Source: Allomuricauda sp. (GTDB lineage: Bacteria; Bacteroidota; Bacteroidia; Flavobacteriales; Flavobacteriaceae). Taken from it: a stretch of DNA of 64,000 nucleotides. The first letter of the stretch is position 1. Each line of letters starts with the position of its first letter. The notes below the pieces were generated by a model, which saw only the letters and a program-made list of their open reading frames with translations, had not been told where the DNA came from and made no database searches. A program made the position numbers and the translations under genes. Location of the stretch: positions 29,876 to 93,875 of the forward strand of contig CP051244.1 in assembly GCA_017795045.1 (NCBI GenBank), read 5' to 3'. Of the stretch, positions 1 to 8,410 are shown one piece after another.

Positions 1-286
1 ATTTTTCCTTCCGCCTTACCAACTGTCTTTCCAGGGAACTACAGGCCGAATCTACCGCCTCCTCAAAAGACTTACATTGCTTTTTAACCATCATCTTATC
101 CCCAGGGACAGATACCATGATTTCCACGATCTTATTCTCCTTGGCACTGGTGTTCTCAACTTTTAGGAAAACATCCGAATCAATGACCTTGTCATAGAAC
201 AATTCCAATTTGTCCATCCGTTTTTGGACAAAGTCCAAAAGTTTACCATCCGCTACAAAATTTACCGATTGTGCGTTTACTTTCAT
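1..286 (-). CDS. hpf: Ribosome hibernation-promoting factor (HPF/RaiA family), C-terminus cut by window edge
   Basis: The frame reads from an ATG at 286 off the left edge: 95 codons are visible and no stop is reached. The product begins MKVNAQSVNFVADGKLLDFV and continues through KVENTSAKENKIVEI and KQCKSFEEAVDSACSSLERQ, the beta-alpha-beta pattern of short hibernation factors that sit in the decoding region of idle ribosomes. Bacteroidota short HPFs are about 100 residues, so only a few residues should be missing. It lies 54 bp downstream of xerC on the same strand, and a rpsU-xerC-hpf order next to tuf is common in this phylum. Identification is from remembered family sequence. Confidence 0.88.
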   Translation of the reverse strand, partial: MKVNAQSVNFVADGKLLDFVQKRMDKLELFYDKVIDSDVFLKVENTSAKENKIVEIMVSVPGDKMMVKKQCKSFEEAVDSACSSLERQLVRRKEK

Positions 287-340
287 AAGATGTAGTTTTA
301 ATACTGTCAAGCGACAGTGAAGTTAAACAATACAAGAGTT

Positions 341-1231
341 CTATTTCTTGTTTCTAGGGTGGGCCTTCCGGTGAACCTTCTTGAGTTCGGCAATGCTGTT
401 GTGCGTATACACTTGAGTGGATGCCAAACTGGAGTGACCCAATAATTCCTTGACTGAATTCAAGTCCGCCCCCCTATTCAGCAAGTGCGTTGCAAAGGTA
501 TGCCTCAAAATATGTGGGCTCTTTTTTACCTTGGGGGACACTAAACTAAAATACTTATTTATGATACGATAAACAAGTGTTTCATAAATTTTAAGACCGC
601 CTTTGGTCAAAAAGACAAACGCCTCGTCCACGACTTCATCCAATTGGGAACGATGCTCCATATACTCCCGAACAAGCACCTCCGTTGTAGGCAAAAGTGG
701 AAGAATACGCTCTTTGTTTCTCTTTCCCAAAACCCTTAGGGTTCCTTTGGAATGATCAATATCCATCAATTTAAGATGTACCAGCTCCGCTCTGCGCATT
801 CCCGTGGTATACAACAACTCAATGATAAGTTTATCCCGAGACCCCTCAAAACTTTCCTCGAAAGGTATTTCCGATAGGATTCTTTCCATTTCAGGTTCCG
901 AAAAGGGCACTTCCACCTTCTTTTCGGTTTTGAGCGCCCTATGCTTTGCCAATGGACTACTTTCTATTTCCCCTACTTTCAACAAGAACTTGTAATAGGC
1001 CTGTAGTGAAGATATTTTTCTGTTGATGGTTCTGTTGGACAGCCCCGTATCGGACAGGGACACGACCCAATTTCTGATGATGGGGTAGCTCATGGAAACA
1101 ATGGATTCCATTTGATGGTCTTCCCCACAAAATTTGGAAAACTCAACAATATCCCGTTCATAGGCCTTTACCGTATGTTCAGAATAGTTTTTTTCCAACC
1201 GAAGGTAGGATATGAAAGCAGGAACCGACAT
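341..1231 (-). CDS. xerC: Tyrosine recombinase XerC/XerD
   Basis: Site-specific recombinase of 296 residues that resolves chromosome dimers at dif. The N-terminal SAM-like core-binding domain (about 1-90) is followed by the catalytic domain with the complete set R146 (GMRRAEL), K170, H240 and R243 (HILRHTFATHL), H266 (LGHSS) and nucleophile Y275. I chose the ATG at 1231 (MSVPAFISYLRLEKNYS). A longer frame starts at 1291, but it would begin inside the rpsU terminator hairpin and add 20 atypical residues. A TACCTTTG box (matching TAnnTTTG) ends 4 nt before this ATG, so the gene may have its own near-leaderless transcript. Whether it is the XerC or XerD partner cannot be told from one gene. Confidence 0.9.
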   Translation of the reverse strand: MSVPAFISYLRLEKNYSEHTVKAYERDIVEFSKFCGEDHQMESIVSMSYPIIRNWVVSLSDTGLSNRTINRKISSLQAYYKFLLKVGEIESSPLAKHRALKTEKKVEVPFSEPEMERILSEIPFEESFEGSRDKLIIELLYTTGMRRAELVHLKLMDIDHSKGTLRVLGKRNKERILPLLPTTEVLVREYMEHRSQLDEVVDEAFVFLTKGGLKIYETLVYRIINKYFSLVSPKVKKSPHILRHTFATHLLNRGADLNSVKELLGHSSLASTQVYTHNSIAELKKVHRKAHPRNKK

Positions 1232-1270
1232 ACACCAAAGGTAGCCAAATCCGTTTCCCGACCCATATAA

Positions 1271-1305
1271 AAACAAAAAATCCCGTTTCATAAATGAAAC
1301 GGGAT
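1271..1305 (-). terminator. Intrinsic terminator of rpsU
   Basis: The 12-bp perfect arms ATCCCGTTTCAT (1280-1291) and ATGAAACGGGAT (1294-1305) are followed on the minus strand by TTTTTTGTTTTT. It begins 25 bp after the rpsU stop and ends before the xerC start, so it should separate the two genes. Confidence 0.88.
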
Positions 1306-1329
1306 ACTGTATATGTTCTAATCAAGAGC

Positions 1330-1524
1330 TTATACTTCCTCCTGATCCCTCAAGCCTTGTATGTACTGTGCTTTTTGGATCTCGGCTCTACGCCTTACTG
1401 AAGGTTTTGTGAACTGCTGTCTGCTTCGCAACTGACGCATGGTCCCGGTCTTATCAAACTTACGCTTGAAACGCTTTAAAGCTCTATCGATGTTTTCTCC
1501 TTCTTTTACTGGTATAATTAACAT
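1330..1524 (-). CDS. rpsU: 30S ribosomal protein bS21
   Basis: A 64-residue basic protein starting MLIIPVKEGENIDRALKRFK, typical of Bacteroidota bS21. It binds the small subunit near the 3' end of 16S rRNA; in this phylum bS21, with bS6 and bS18, is known to help occlude the anti-Shine-Dalgarno. The gene has its own promoter (1561-1590), a very strong Shine-Dalgarno (1533-1543) and its own terminator (1271-1305), so it forms a monocistronic unit. The strong SD in a lineage that rarely uses SD fits reported translational autoregulation of rpsU in Flavobacteriia; that regulation is inferred here. Confidence 0.96.
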   Translation of the reverse strand: MLIIPVKEGENIDRALKRFKRKFDKTGTMRQLRSRQQFTKPSVRRRAEIQKAQYIQGLRDQEEV

Positions 1525-1532
1525 GGGCTACA

Positions 1533-1543
1533 ACCTCCTTTCT
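1533..1543 (-). promoter_or_regulatory. Extended Shine-Dalgarno of rpsU
   Basis: The minus strand reads AGAAAGGAGGT, then TTGTAGCC-type spacing to the ATG at 1524. All 11 bases are complementary to the usual 16S 3' tail ACCUCCUUUCU. I saw no comparable SD before the other starts I inspected in this window. Confidence 0.9.
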
Positions 1544-1560
1544 TTTAGAATTTTGGAGTG

Positions 1561-1590
1561 CAAATATACACCTAAATACTATTTACCAAA
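1561..1590 (-). promoter_or_regulatory. Promoter of rpsU (TTTG-N18-TATATTTG)
   Basis: On the minus strand TTTG (1587-1590) lies 18 nt before TATATTTG (1561-1568), matching the Bacteroidota -33/-7 consensus TTTG/TAnnTTTG. The predicted transcript start is near 1555, just upstream of the strong SD. Confidence 0.75.
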
Positions 1591-1594
1591 CAAA

Positions 1595-2734
1595 TTACTT
1601 GAGAATATTTCTGGAAATCACCACTTTTTGGATTTCAGTGGTACCCTCCCCTATGGTACAAAGCTTGGAATCCCGATAAAATTTCTCAACAGGGAAATCT
1701 TTGGTATATCCATAACCACCATGGATTTGGACCGCCTCATTCGCGACCTTTACACATACTTCCGATGCGTACATTTTGCACATGGCCCCTAGTTTGGTCA
1801 TGGGCCGACCTTCATTTTTCAGGAACGCGGCTTTATGCAGCAATAGTTCCGAAGCCTCAATTTCCGTGGCCATATCGGCCAATTTGAACGATATGCCTTG
1901 GAATTCGCTTATGGGCTTTCCAAATTGGGTGCGCTCCTTGGAGTACTTCAAGGCTGCCTCATAAGCTCCCTTGGCCACACCCAAAGACAGGGCTCCAATG
2001 GAAATTCGGCCACCATCCAAGACTTTCATGGATTGGATAAACCCATCTCCCACTTCTCCCAAACGATTGGCATCCGGTATCCTACAGTCTGAAAAAATCA
2101 ATTCAGCGGTCTCACTGGCCCGCATGCCCAATTTATCCTCTTTCTTTCCGCTGGTGAACCCGGGAGTTCCTTTTTCCACCACAAAAGCGGTCATACCATG
2201 ACTATCGCCCTTCTCTCCCGTTCGGACAATCACCACAGCGATATCCCCACTTTTTCCATGGGTGATGAAATTTTTTGCTCCGTTCAATATCCAAGAATCC
2301 CCATCCCGCACAGCGGTAGTGTTCATTCCTCCCGCATCGGAGCCGGTATTGTGCTCTGTAAGTCCCCAGGCACCTAACCATTCGGCCGTGGCCAACTTGG
2401 GAATCCAACGTTGTTTTTGTTCTTCATTCCCAAAACTCAAAATATGATTGGTACAAAGTGAGTTATGGGCCGCAACGGATAGCCCTATGGCGGGATCTAC
2501 TTTTGAAATCTCTTCCAAAATGGCAATGTACTCATGATACCCCAATCCAGAACCTCCAAGCTCTTCGGGCACCAAAATGCCCATAAATCCCATTTCCCCG
2601 GCTTTCTTAAAAACCTCAACGGGAAAAGTTTGGGCCTCATCCCATTCCATGACATGGGGAAGTATATACTGCTGGGCAAATTCCCGGGCAGACTCGGCGA
2701 CCATCTTTTGGGTCTCTGAATAATCAAAGTTCAT
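1595..2734 (-). CDS. Acyl-CoA dehydrogenase
   Basis: FAD enzyme of 379 residues that introduces the alpha-beta double bond in acyl-CoA thioesters (beta-oxidation or branched-chain degradation). The N-terminal helical, middle beta (WGLTEHNTGSDAGG) and C-terminal domains are complete. The C-terminal signature IGEGTTEIQ supplies the catalytic base at about E363. The start MNFDYSETQKMVAESAREF is preferred; an upstream in-frame ATG at 2758 adds eight residues not usual for the family. Substrate chain length cannot be read from the sequence. Confidence 0.92.
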   Translation of the reverse strand: MNFDYSETQKMVAESAREFAQQYILPHVMEWDEAQTFPVEVFKKAGEMGFMGILVPEELGGSGLGYHEYIAILEEISKVDPAIGLSVAAHNSLCTNHILSFGNEEQKQRWIPKLATAEWLGAWGLTEHNTGSDAGGMNTTAVRDGDSWILNGAKNFITHGKSGDIAVVIVRTGEKGDSHGMTAFVVEKGTPGFTSGKKEDKLGMRASETAELIFSDCRIPDANRLGEVGDGFIQSMKVLDGGRISIGALSLGVAKGAYEAALKYSKERTQFGKPISEFQGISFKLADMATEIEASELLLHKAAFLKNEGRPMTKLGAMCKMYASEVCVKVANEAVQIHGGYGYTKDFPVEKFYRDSKLCTIGEGTTEIQKVVISRNILK

Positions 2735-2768
2735 TGTATATAGGGTATCCGTAACCATTCGTGCAATT

Positions 2769-3629
2769 TTATAGGGTCAAATATAACTTAATTCTCTCAA
2801 TCCTATCGGTTGGAAACGCCCCAACGCCAACTAACTCGTCCAAGGAAGAAAACGGTCCGTTCCTTTTTCTATGCAACACAATTTCTCGGGCAACATTTTG
2901 GGTAATATACACCAACTGGGCCAACTCTTCCGCTGCGGCTTGGTTTATATTGATTTTCTTGATGGTCGGGGGTTGAAGTACTTGAAATTGTTCCAACGTT
3001 CTTTGGACCACTTCCGGTTCCAGACCATACACATCATGCAGTTGCCCGTTGACCAAGAAGCCACCCAAACGGTCCCTGAACTTTACAATTCTTTTGGATA
3101 AGGTGGGACCTATACCATTGATTCGCATCAATTCCTCGGCGGTGGCACCATTCAAGTCCTCTACCTTATTGATTTCACTATTGTTCTGATAGAATTTCTT
3201 TTGGGCAATAGGCCCTGTCTTGACCCAAGCTGGAAACTTAAAGTAAGGTGCTATTTTGTTCAGAAGGGAATCTGAAATCTGGGTTACCTTTTGAAACTCC
3301 TCAGCCGAGTTTATAAATTTATTTTTATCCCTGTAGTCAAAAAGCCGATCCAACTCTTCCAGTGACATTCCCAGGGTATATCCTTTATGATCCGTGATGT
3401 AATTGGGATTAAACGGAAAGATTTTCCCGACATCCAATTGGGCCATTCCTTTTAAACTATCTAAATGGGCTTGTTCCGCAGTATTGACCTTCACCGCTGG
3501 ACTTGCGCTAAAGGGTTTCGCTTTTACGTAAAAATATATCCCTTGAAAAATGAAGATGATCAGCAATAAAAAAAAGATCCCACTTCGTTCTTGTTTGTTG
3601 AACCTGAAGTGGGATCTTGATTTTTCCAA
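2769..3629 (-). CDS. Membrane-anchored helix-hairpin-helix protein (ComEA-like)
   Basis: A 286-residue protein from a TTG start: short basic N-terminus (KSRSHFRFNKQERSG), one membrane segment (about residues 18-34, IFFLLLIIFIFQGIYFYV), then helix-hairpin-helix repeats, including LMRINGIGPTLSKRIVKF and a C-terminal KININQAAAEELAQL unit. HhH repeats bind DNA without sequence specificity, and ComEA-type proteins act in DNA uptake; the role here is inferred. The TTG lies 11 nt after the symporter stop, and the first codons overlap a strong terminator hairpin (3567-3618), so expression after the symporter would need read-through or another promoter. Confidence 0.75.
   Translation of the reverse strand: MEKSRSHFRFNKQERSGIFFLLLIIFIFQGIYFYVKAKPFSASPAVKVNTAEQAHLDSLKGMAQLDVGKIFPFNPNYITDHKGYTLGMSLEELDRLFDYRDKNKFINSAEEFQKVTQISDSLLNKIAPYFKFPAWVKTGPIAQKKFYQNNSEINKVEDLNGATAEELMRINGIGPTLSKRIVKFRDRLGGFLVNGQLHDVYGLEPEVVQRTLEQFQVLQPPTIKKININQAAAEELAQLVYITQNVAREIVLHRKRNGPFSSLDELVGVGAFPTDRIERIKLYLTL
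3567..3618 (-). terminator. Intrinsic terminator after the alanine symporter, inside the next coding region
   Basis: The 13-bp perfect arms AAGATCCCACTTC (3574-3586) and GAAGTGGGATCTT (3606-3618) are followed on the minus strand by a run of eight T. It lies 23 nt after the symporter stop but inside the first 20 codons of the helix-hairpin-helix gene, where the T run encodes Phe-Phe-Leu-Leu. Confidence 0.8.
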
Positions 3630-3640
3630 TTGAAACTGTA

Positions 3641-5260
3641 TCAGTAGACCTTGTTTATGGCCTTTGTGTATCGTTTTAATTCCTCCTTGACCCTTGGGAA
3701 CAAAATCAATAGCCCCACCATATTGGGGAAAACCAATGCCAAAATCATGGCATCTGAGAATTTGATCACCGCATCCAAGGTCGCTGCAGCTCCAACAACC
3801 ACGAACAACAGGAACAATACTTTATATGCCATGTCGGCTGCTTTTCCTCTTCCAAAGAGATACTTCCAGGATTGTAGCCCATAGTAAGACCAGGAAATCA
3901 TGGTAGAGAAGGCGAAGAGCACAATGGCTATGGTGAGCACATATCTAAATCCGGGTATCACCGAATCATAGGCCATGGAAGTTAGGTCAACCCCTCCTAT
4001 ATAAGACCCTGTATCATTGATCAGTACCGTGCTTCCTACAGCATTGCCATAATCAAAGGCCCCTGCATCCATATTGAAGAAAATGATGACCAAAGCCGTC
4101 ATGGTACAAATTACAACTGTATCTATAAAAGGCTCCATAAGTGCCACCAAACCTTCTGAAGCGGCATACTTGGTTTTCACTGCGGAGTGCGCAATGGAAG
4201 CTGAACCAGCTCCAGCCTCATTGGAGAACGCCGCTCTTTGGAACCCAACAATGATCACACCTAAAATACCACCCAAACCAGCTTCAGGGGTAAATGCCCC
4301 GGCGAAAATCATGGAAAATGCTTCTCCTATATATTTAATATTGGCAAAAATAATTATCAGGGATGCAATCACGTAGATCACGGCCATGAACGGAACTATT
4401 TTTTCAGTTACACTGGCTATTTTCTTGATCCCACCAATAATTACAATTCCTACCAAAACAGCCAAAACCACTCCTATGACAACACCAACGGCCCCACCCT
4501 GTAAGTTAAACATGGTGGACAACTGTACTGCGGCCTGATTGGACTGAAATGCATTTCCTCCTCCAAAGGAAGCACCAACACACAATACAGCAAAGATTCC
4601 TGCCAATACTTTTCCAAGGTTCTTAAGTCCCTTTTTTTCCAGACCCCTTGACAGGTAATACATAGGCCCGCCATGAACCACACCATTCTTGTCCACATCC
4701 CTATATTTTACGCCTAGGGTACATTCCACAAATTTGGTGGACATCCCTATCAAACCACAGATTATCATCCAAAATGTGGCACCGGGACCACCAAGGGCAA
4801 TCGCTACGGCAACACCGGCAATGTTCCCCAAACCTACGGTTCCCGAAACGGCAGTGGCCAATGCCTGAAAGTGGCTCACCTCTCCTTCCTCACTTTCATC
4901 TCGAATAGTGTCTGGAATATCGCCGTCATCGGTCATGTGAAGCTCCACTTTTTCAAGACCGTACATTTCAACTTCCTCATATTTACCACGAACCACATTA
5001 ATGGCCAATGGAAACTTCAATATATTGGGAAATTTAAAATAGAGGGTAAAGAACGTGGCCCCAAAAACCAATAAGATAAGTACAATGGGGATGTTGTATT
5101 CCCCTATGGGCACAGAAGTCAGGACAAATCCTTCCCACCAAACCGCAAAAGGCATGAATGCATCGTTCACACGTTCATCCAAACCTTTTTTTACAGCTTC
5201 CTGTGCAAAGGTTGATAGAGGTAACAATAAGGTTAAAATTGAGAGAAGTCTATACTTCAT
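3641..5260 (-). CDS. Alanine or glycine:cation symporter (AGCS family)
   Basis: A 539-residue inner-membrane amino acid carrier with a cleavable-looking N-terminus (MKYRLLSILTLLLPLSTFAQ) and many hydrophobic helices. The AGCS signature is clear: VSGTVGLGNIAGVAVAI near the first third and GFQRAAFSNEAGAGSASIAHSA further on. Such carriers import alanine or glycine with Na+ or H+. An acidic loop (EGEVSHFQALATAV region) precedes the first signature, as in Bacteroidota members. It has its own terminator immediately downstream. Confidence 0.92.
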   Translation of the reverse strand: MKYRLLSILTLLLPLSTFAQEAVKKGLDERVNDAFMPFAVWWEGFVLTSVPIGEYNIPIVLILLVFGATFFTLYFKFPNILKFPLAINVVRGKYEEVEMYGLEKVELHMTDDGDIPDTIRDESEEGEVSHFQALATAVSGTVGLGNIAGVAVAIALGGPGATFWMIICGLIGMSTKFVECTLGVKYRDVDKNGVVHGGPMYYLSRGLEKKGLKNLGKVLAGIFAVLCVGASFGGGNAFQSNQAAVQLSTMFNLQGGAVGVVIGVVLAVLVGIVIIGGIKKIASVTEKIVPFMAVIYVIASLIIIFANIKYIGEAFSMIFAGAFTPEAGLGGILGVIIVGFQRAAFSNEAGAGSASIAHSAVKTKYAASEGLVALMEPFIDTVVICTMTALVIIFFNMDAGAFDYGNAVGSTVLINDTGSYIGGVDLTSMAYDSVIPGFRYVLTIAIVLFAFSTMISWSYYGLQSWKYLFGRGKAADMAYKVLFLLFVVVGAAATLDAVIKFSDAMILALVFPNMVGLLILFPRVKEELKRYTKAINKVY

Positions 5261-5345
5261 AAATGAGTTTTTGATTATTTGATTTGATGTAAAGTGGGCA
5301 ATATCCTAAAAAAAATTTACGCAGAAAAATTTAATGATCTTTTAA

Positions 5346-6353
5346 CTATCCTATCTGAAACATTTGGTTGAGTTTTCGTATTTGCTCTGGCCTCCCCAAT
5401 ACAATTACCTTGCTTTTGGGCTGAAGCACCAGATCGGCCTCCGGGTTGATGATATATTCCCCCTTGGGATCTATGTACCCTATAATGGTACAACCTGTTT
5501 TTCGCCTTAAATCCAAATCACGGATTGAATTGCAGTCCATTTGGTTGGTAAAATCTTCGATGCCCACTTCTTCCAAGTTTGTTGTATGCTCTCCCTCAAT
5601 GGAGAGTTGGTCCAAAAAGGTAATCAAATCGGGCATGACCACCAATGAGGCCATATGGTCCCCTCCTATCTTATCGGGCATGATGACCTTGTCCGCCCCT
5701 GCAAATTCCAATTTTTTCAAGGAAGTCACTTGGGACGCCCTGCTTATAATGAACAGGGACCGGTTCAACTGGCGGGCCGACAGCACAATGAACAGATTGG
5801 CCGCATCATCTGGCACGGCGGTGATCAAATATTGGGCCTTTTCTATACCTGCCTGCAATAAGATATCGTCCTCATTGGCATCGCCTTCCACAAATAGGAT
5901 CTCGTCTTCATACTTGTCTATGATCTCCTTGTCCCGTTCTATGACCACAAAGGGTTTTCTATAGGCCATCAACTTTTCGGCGGCCTGCATCCCATTTCTA
6001 CCAAAGCCGCAGACCACCACATGATTGGAAAGACTGTCTATCTGTTTTTTCACTTTTTTCTTTTTTAACAGCTCCAAGGAGCTTTTTCCCAAAATATATT
6101 CCGTGACCACCGATATGGCAAAAGCAAAAATGAAGACACTGGTCACAATTAAAAATACGGTAAAAATCTTTGCCTCGGCATCCAAGGGCCTTACTTCGGA
6201 GAAACCAACCGTAGTGACCGTGATTATGGTCATATACAGTGCTTCCACCCAGGTATAATCGGACAAGAACCTATACCCTATCATTCCAAACAACAATACC
6301 AACACCATTAAGGACAGGGCCAATACTATTTTGGAACGCAGAAGTCGTATCAT
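5346..6353 (-). CDS. Two-TM potassium channel with RCK (TrkA-N/TrkA-C) domains
   Basis: A 335-residue MthK-type channel. Two membrane helices flank a pore loop with filter TVTTVGFSE (about residues 45-53). A cytoplasmic Rossmann RCK domain follows from about residue 110 (HVVVCGFGRNGMQAAEKL, the GxGxxG nucleotide site) and then a TrkA-C domain ending VIVLGRPEQIRKL. RCK domains gate such channels by ligand. The filter has GF in place of the commoner GYGD, so ion selectivity is not certain. The small PspC-like gene lies 3 nt upstream, indicating one transcript. Confidence 0.88.
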   Translation of the reverse strand: MIRLLRSKIVLALSLMVLVLLFGMIGYRFLSDYTWVEALYMTIITVTTVGFSEVRPLDAEAKIFTVFLIVTSVFIFAFAISVVTEYILGKSSLELLKKKKVKKQIDSLSNHVVVCGFGRNGMQAAEKLMAYRKPFVVIERDKEIIDKYEDEILFVEGDANEDDILLQAGIEKAQYLITAVPDDAANLFIVLSARQLNRSLFIISRASQVTSLKKLEFAGADKVIMPDKIGGDHMASLVVMPDLITFLDQLSIEGEHTTNLEEVGIEDFTNQMDCNSIRDLDLRRKTGCTIIGYIDPKGEYIINPEADLVLQPKSKVIVLGRPEQIRKLNQMFQIG

Positions 6354-6356
6354 AGG

Positions 6357-6584
6357 TTACAGATCAAAAACTGAGGTTCTCTTGGTGTAGACCAAATCCT
6401 TGATCTTCAACCAAAATGCAATAAATAGGTAGAGGGCAAATCCAAATCCCAAGGTAACAAAGGTCAGGTAGATAAACGTGGTGCGAACCACCCGGGCGCG
6501 TATGCCCAAACGCTCGGCAATCCGTCTACAGACCTCAAAACCTCTTTTTTGGAAGTAGTATAGCGTGTCGTAAAATAAAGCCAT
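6357..6584 (-). CDS. Small PspC-domain membrane protein
   Basis: A 75-residue protein. A short N-terminal region with YYFQKRGFEVCRRIAERLGI is followed by a PspC-like helix-turn and one long hydrophobic stretch (TFIYLTFVTLGFGFALYLFI). PspC domains act in envelope-stress sensing in enterobacteria; in Bacteroidota these short versions are of unknown function. It sits 3 nt before the K+ channel and 8 nt after the DUF2851 gene, so the three are probably co-transcribed. Confidence 0.7.
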   Translation of the reverse strand: MALFYDTLYYFQKRGFEVCRRIAERLGIRARVVRTTFIYLTFVTLGFGFALYLFIAFWLKIKDLVYTKRTSVFDL

Positions 6585-6592
6585 GGCTAAAA

Positions 6593-7873
6593 TTATGTAT
6601 TTCTATTCAATAAATGCACGCCCAAAGCGCATTGAAGGCATTTATTTTTGGAACAGTACTGGGTGTAAAGCTGAATTTTGGCCTGACTTTCCAGTGCATT
6701 TTTGGTAGAGGACCCCAAGTTGCCAAACCCATCCATGATGGCATTCTTTTCCGTAGGAATCTGTAAGACCATGGCAATAAGGTTTTCATTGATATCCATC
6801 CCAAGATGCTTTGCATAACAAAACTTTAAAGGTACAACGGTATTGACGATCAGCAGGTCAATAAAATTTTTGGTTAGTTTTTTGGGACTCTCCTTGGATA
6901 GTTTACCAAAGGTAAAATGGTTTTTCCAATAGGGTCCAACACCTACATCGAAGGCTCGGTAAAAGTCTTCCAGCTGTTCCAATTCCATGAGATGGGCAAA
7001 AACATTGGGTTGTTTTGCGTACAAATGGGACAATTGCGACACCCGTATCGTTGGAAAGTTAGGCGGTCGCAGTCCATAGAATTCCGGTCGGGACAACACT
7101 GGGGACAATTCAAATTTTCTGGCCAGATACTGATATTCCTTTTTGAGTCGGATAAAGTATTGGTCCATACAGTCTATTCCCTCCAAGAGTCCAAAGTGCC
7201 CCAATAACAAACTTTCCAATTGCTCCACCTCATCACTGGTCTTCCTAACCACGGAGAAATCCAATTTTTGTGCCCGTTGCAAAAAATAATCCCCGTTGAC
7301 CTTGGTGCCAAAGTTCTTGGCCAATAGGGTAAACAACACACCTTCCCAATCGTTGTTGGATTCTTGCAGGAGTTTAAAAATGAAATTGGATTTCTGCTCC
7401 AACCGCTCAATATAAAGCCGGTGAAGCCAATTATCCACCAAAAAAGCATCGATTCCCCCCAAATCCTTTTCACAATTGATGAATTTGGGTTTTGCGTTTT
7501 CCAACAGGTCTTGATACCCGTTTAAAAGTGCTTCGGATACATACTTTTTGAGTTCCAAGGTGCAGATTTGAGATCCATCCTTTCGGAATACCGAAATATC
7601 ATCCTCCCAAACCACATGTAGAATAACATTATTGTAGTTGGGGTCGATCTCATGATGATGGGCATACCAATCCGACGATTTCAGATGGATTTCCACATTG
7701 CCCACCCAGGCTTGCGAACCGATTTCCACTCTGGCATTGAAAAAATCCGGACCTGCATACTGATTTGGGACTCCCGGGGCCTTAATGCGTATGGCTTCGT
7801 TGGCAGTTGAGGTAAGTTGTCTTCCATGAAGCTTTTTTTGCCCCCATATGTAATGGAGCAAGTCTTCCTTCAT
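6593..7873 (-). CDS. DUF2851 family protein
   Basis: A 426-residue soluble protein beginning MKEDLLHYIWGQKKL. Recognisable features are PGVPNQYAGPDFFNARVEI and WVGNVEIHLKSSDWYAHHH near residues 35-75, a pattern of the DUF2851 family widespread in Bacteroidota. The conserved acidic and histidine residues recall a nuclease-like fold, but no function is established and I do not assign one. A C-terminal Cys-rich tail (CSKNKCLQCALG) is visible. Confidence 0.75.
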   Translation of the reverse strand: MKEDLLHYIWGQKKLHGRQLTSTANEAIRIKAPGVPNQYAGPDFFNARVEIGSQAWVGNVEIHLKSSDWYAHHHEIDPNYNNVILHVVWEDDISVFRKDGSQICTLELKKYVSEALLNGYQDLLENAKPKFINCEKDLGGIDAFLVDNWLHRLYIERLEQKSNFIFKLLQESNNDWEGVLFTLLAKNFGTKVNGDYFLQRAQKLDFSVVRKTSDEVEQLESLLLGHFGLLEGIDCMDQYFIRLKKEYQYLARKFELSPVLSRPEFYGLRPPNFPTIRVSQLSHLYAKQPNVFAHLMELEQLEDFYRAFDVGVGPYWKNHFTFGKLSKESPKKLTKNFIDLLIVNTVVPLKFCYAKHLGMDINENLIAMVLQIPTEKNAIMDGFGNLGSSTKNALESQAKIQLYTQYCSKNKCLQCALGVHLLNRNT

Positions 7874-7894
7874 AGGAGCAATATAGAAAAATAC

Positions 7895-8404
7895 CTACCA
7901 ATTTCCAGCATATGTCAAGGAATCCCCTGAATTTTGCTTTAAAAATTGATACTTGATGCGATTGATTTGACGAATATGATGGTAATCGTGAGCCAACCAA
8001 TTATATAAAAAGGAACGGGCAGACATGGTACCCAACTCAGGATGATACAGGGAATTTTCCCAATTGAGGTCGGTAGCGGTCTTTAACCATGCAATGGATA
8101 TTTGCCGCTCCTTTTCAAATTGTTCCACTTTATTCTGGAAATCCTGCCCACCATAATCCCGTTTTGTGACCCATCCTACCGGGTCAATGGAGGCGAGGGG
8201 ATCATCTGGGTGCTGTAGGGTATGATCCACGCGAGCCCTAAAATCCTCTTTTTCCTCATCTACCAAATGGCAGATAATTTCCAACAAGGACCAATCCGTT
8301 GGTTTTTGTTTCCAATGGATAAGTGGATGGGGCAAATGGGCCATAGTTTCCCTAAAAACCTTGCGGTTTCTCTCCAGTTCCTCTATGACCTCCGGTAGTT
8401 GCAT
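7895..8404 (-). CDS. DinB-family metal-binding protein
   Basis: A 169-residue four-helix-bundle protein of the DinB/YfiT superfamily. The three expected metal-ligand histidines are visible in ICHLVDEE (about residue 47) and AHDYHHIRQIN (about 139-143). Family members bind divalent metals, and some are thiol-dependent transferases or damage-induced proteins; the substrate is unknown. It follows the rhodanese gene by 6 nt. Confidence 0.82.
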   Translation of the reverse strand: MQLPEVIEELERNRKVFRETMAHLPHPLIHWKQKPTDWSLLEIICHLVDEEKEDFRARVDHTLQHPDDPLASIDPVGWVTKRDYGGQDFQNKVEQFEKERQISIAWLKTATDLNWENSLYHPELGTMSARSFLYNWLAHDYHHIRQINRIKYQFLKQNSGDSLTYAGNW

Positions 8405-8410
8405 AGGGTT

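Noticed and set aside
1232-1291. Longer N-terminus for XerC starting in the rpsU terminator
   Set aside because: Those 20 residues are encoded by the terminator hairpin and spacer and do not resemble the family N-terminus; a -7 box supports the start at 1231.
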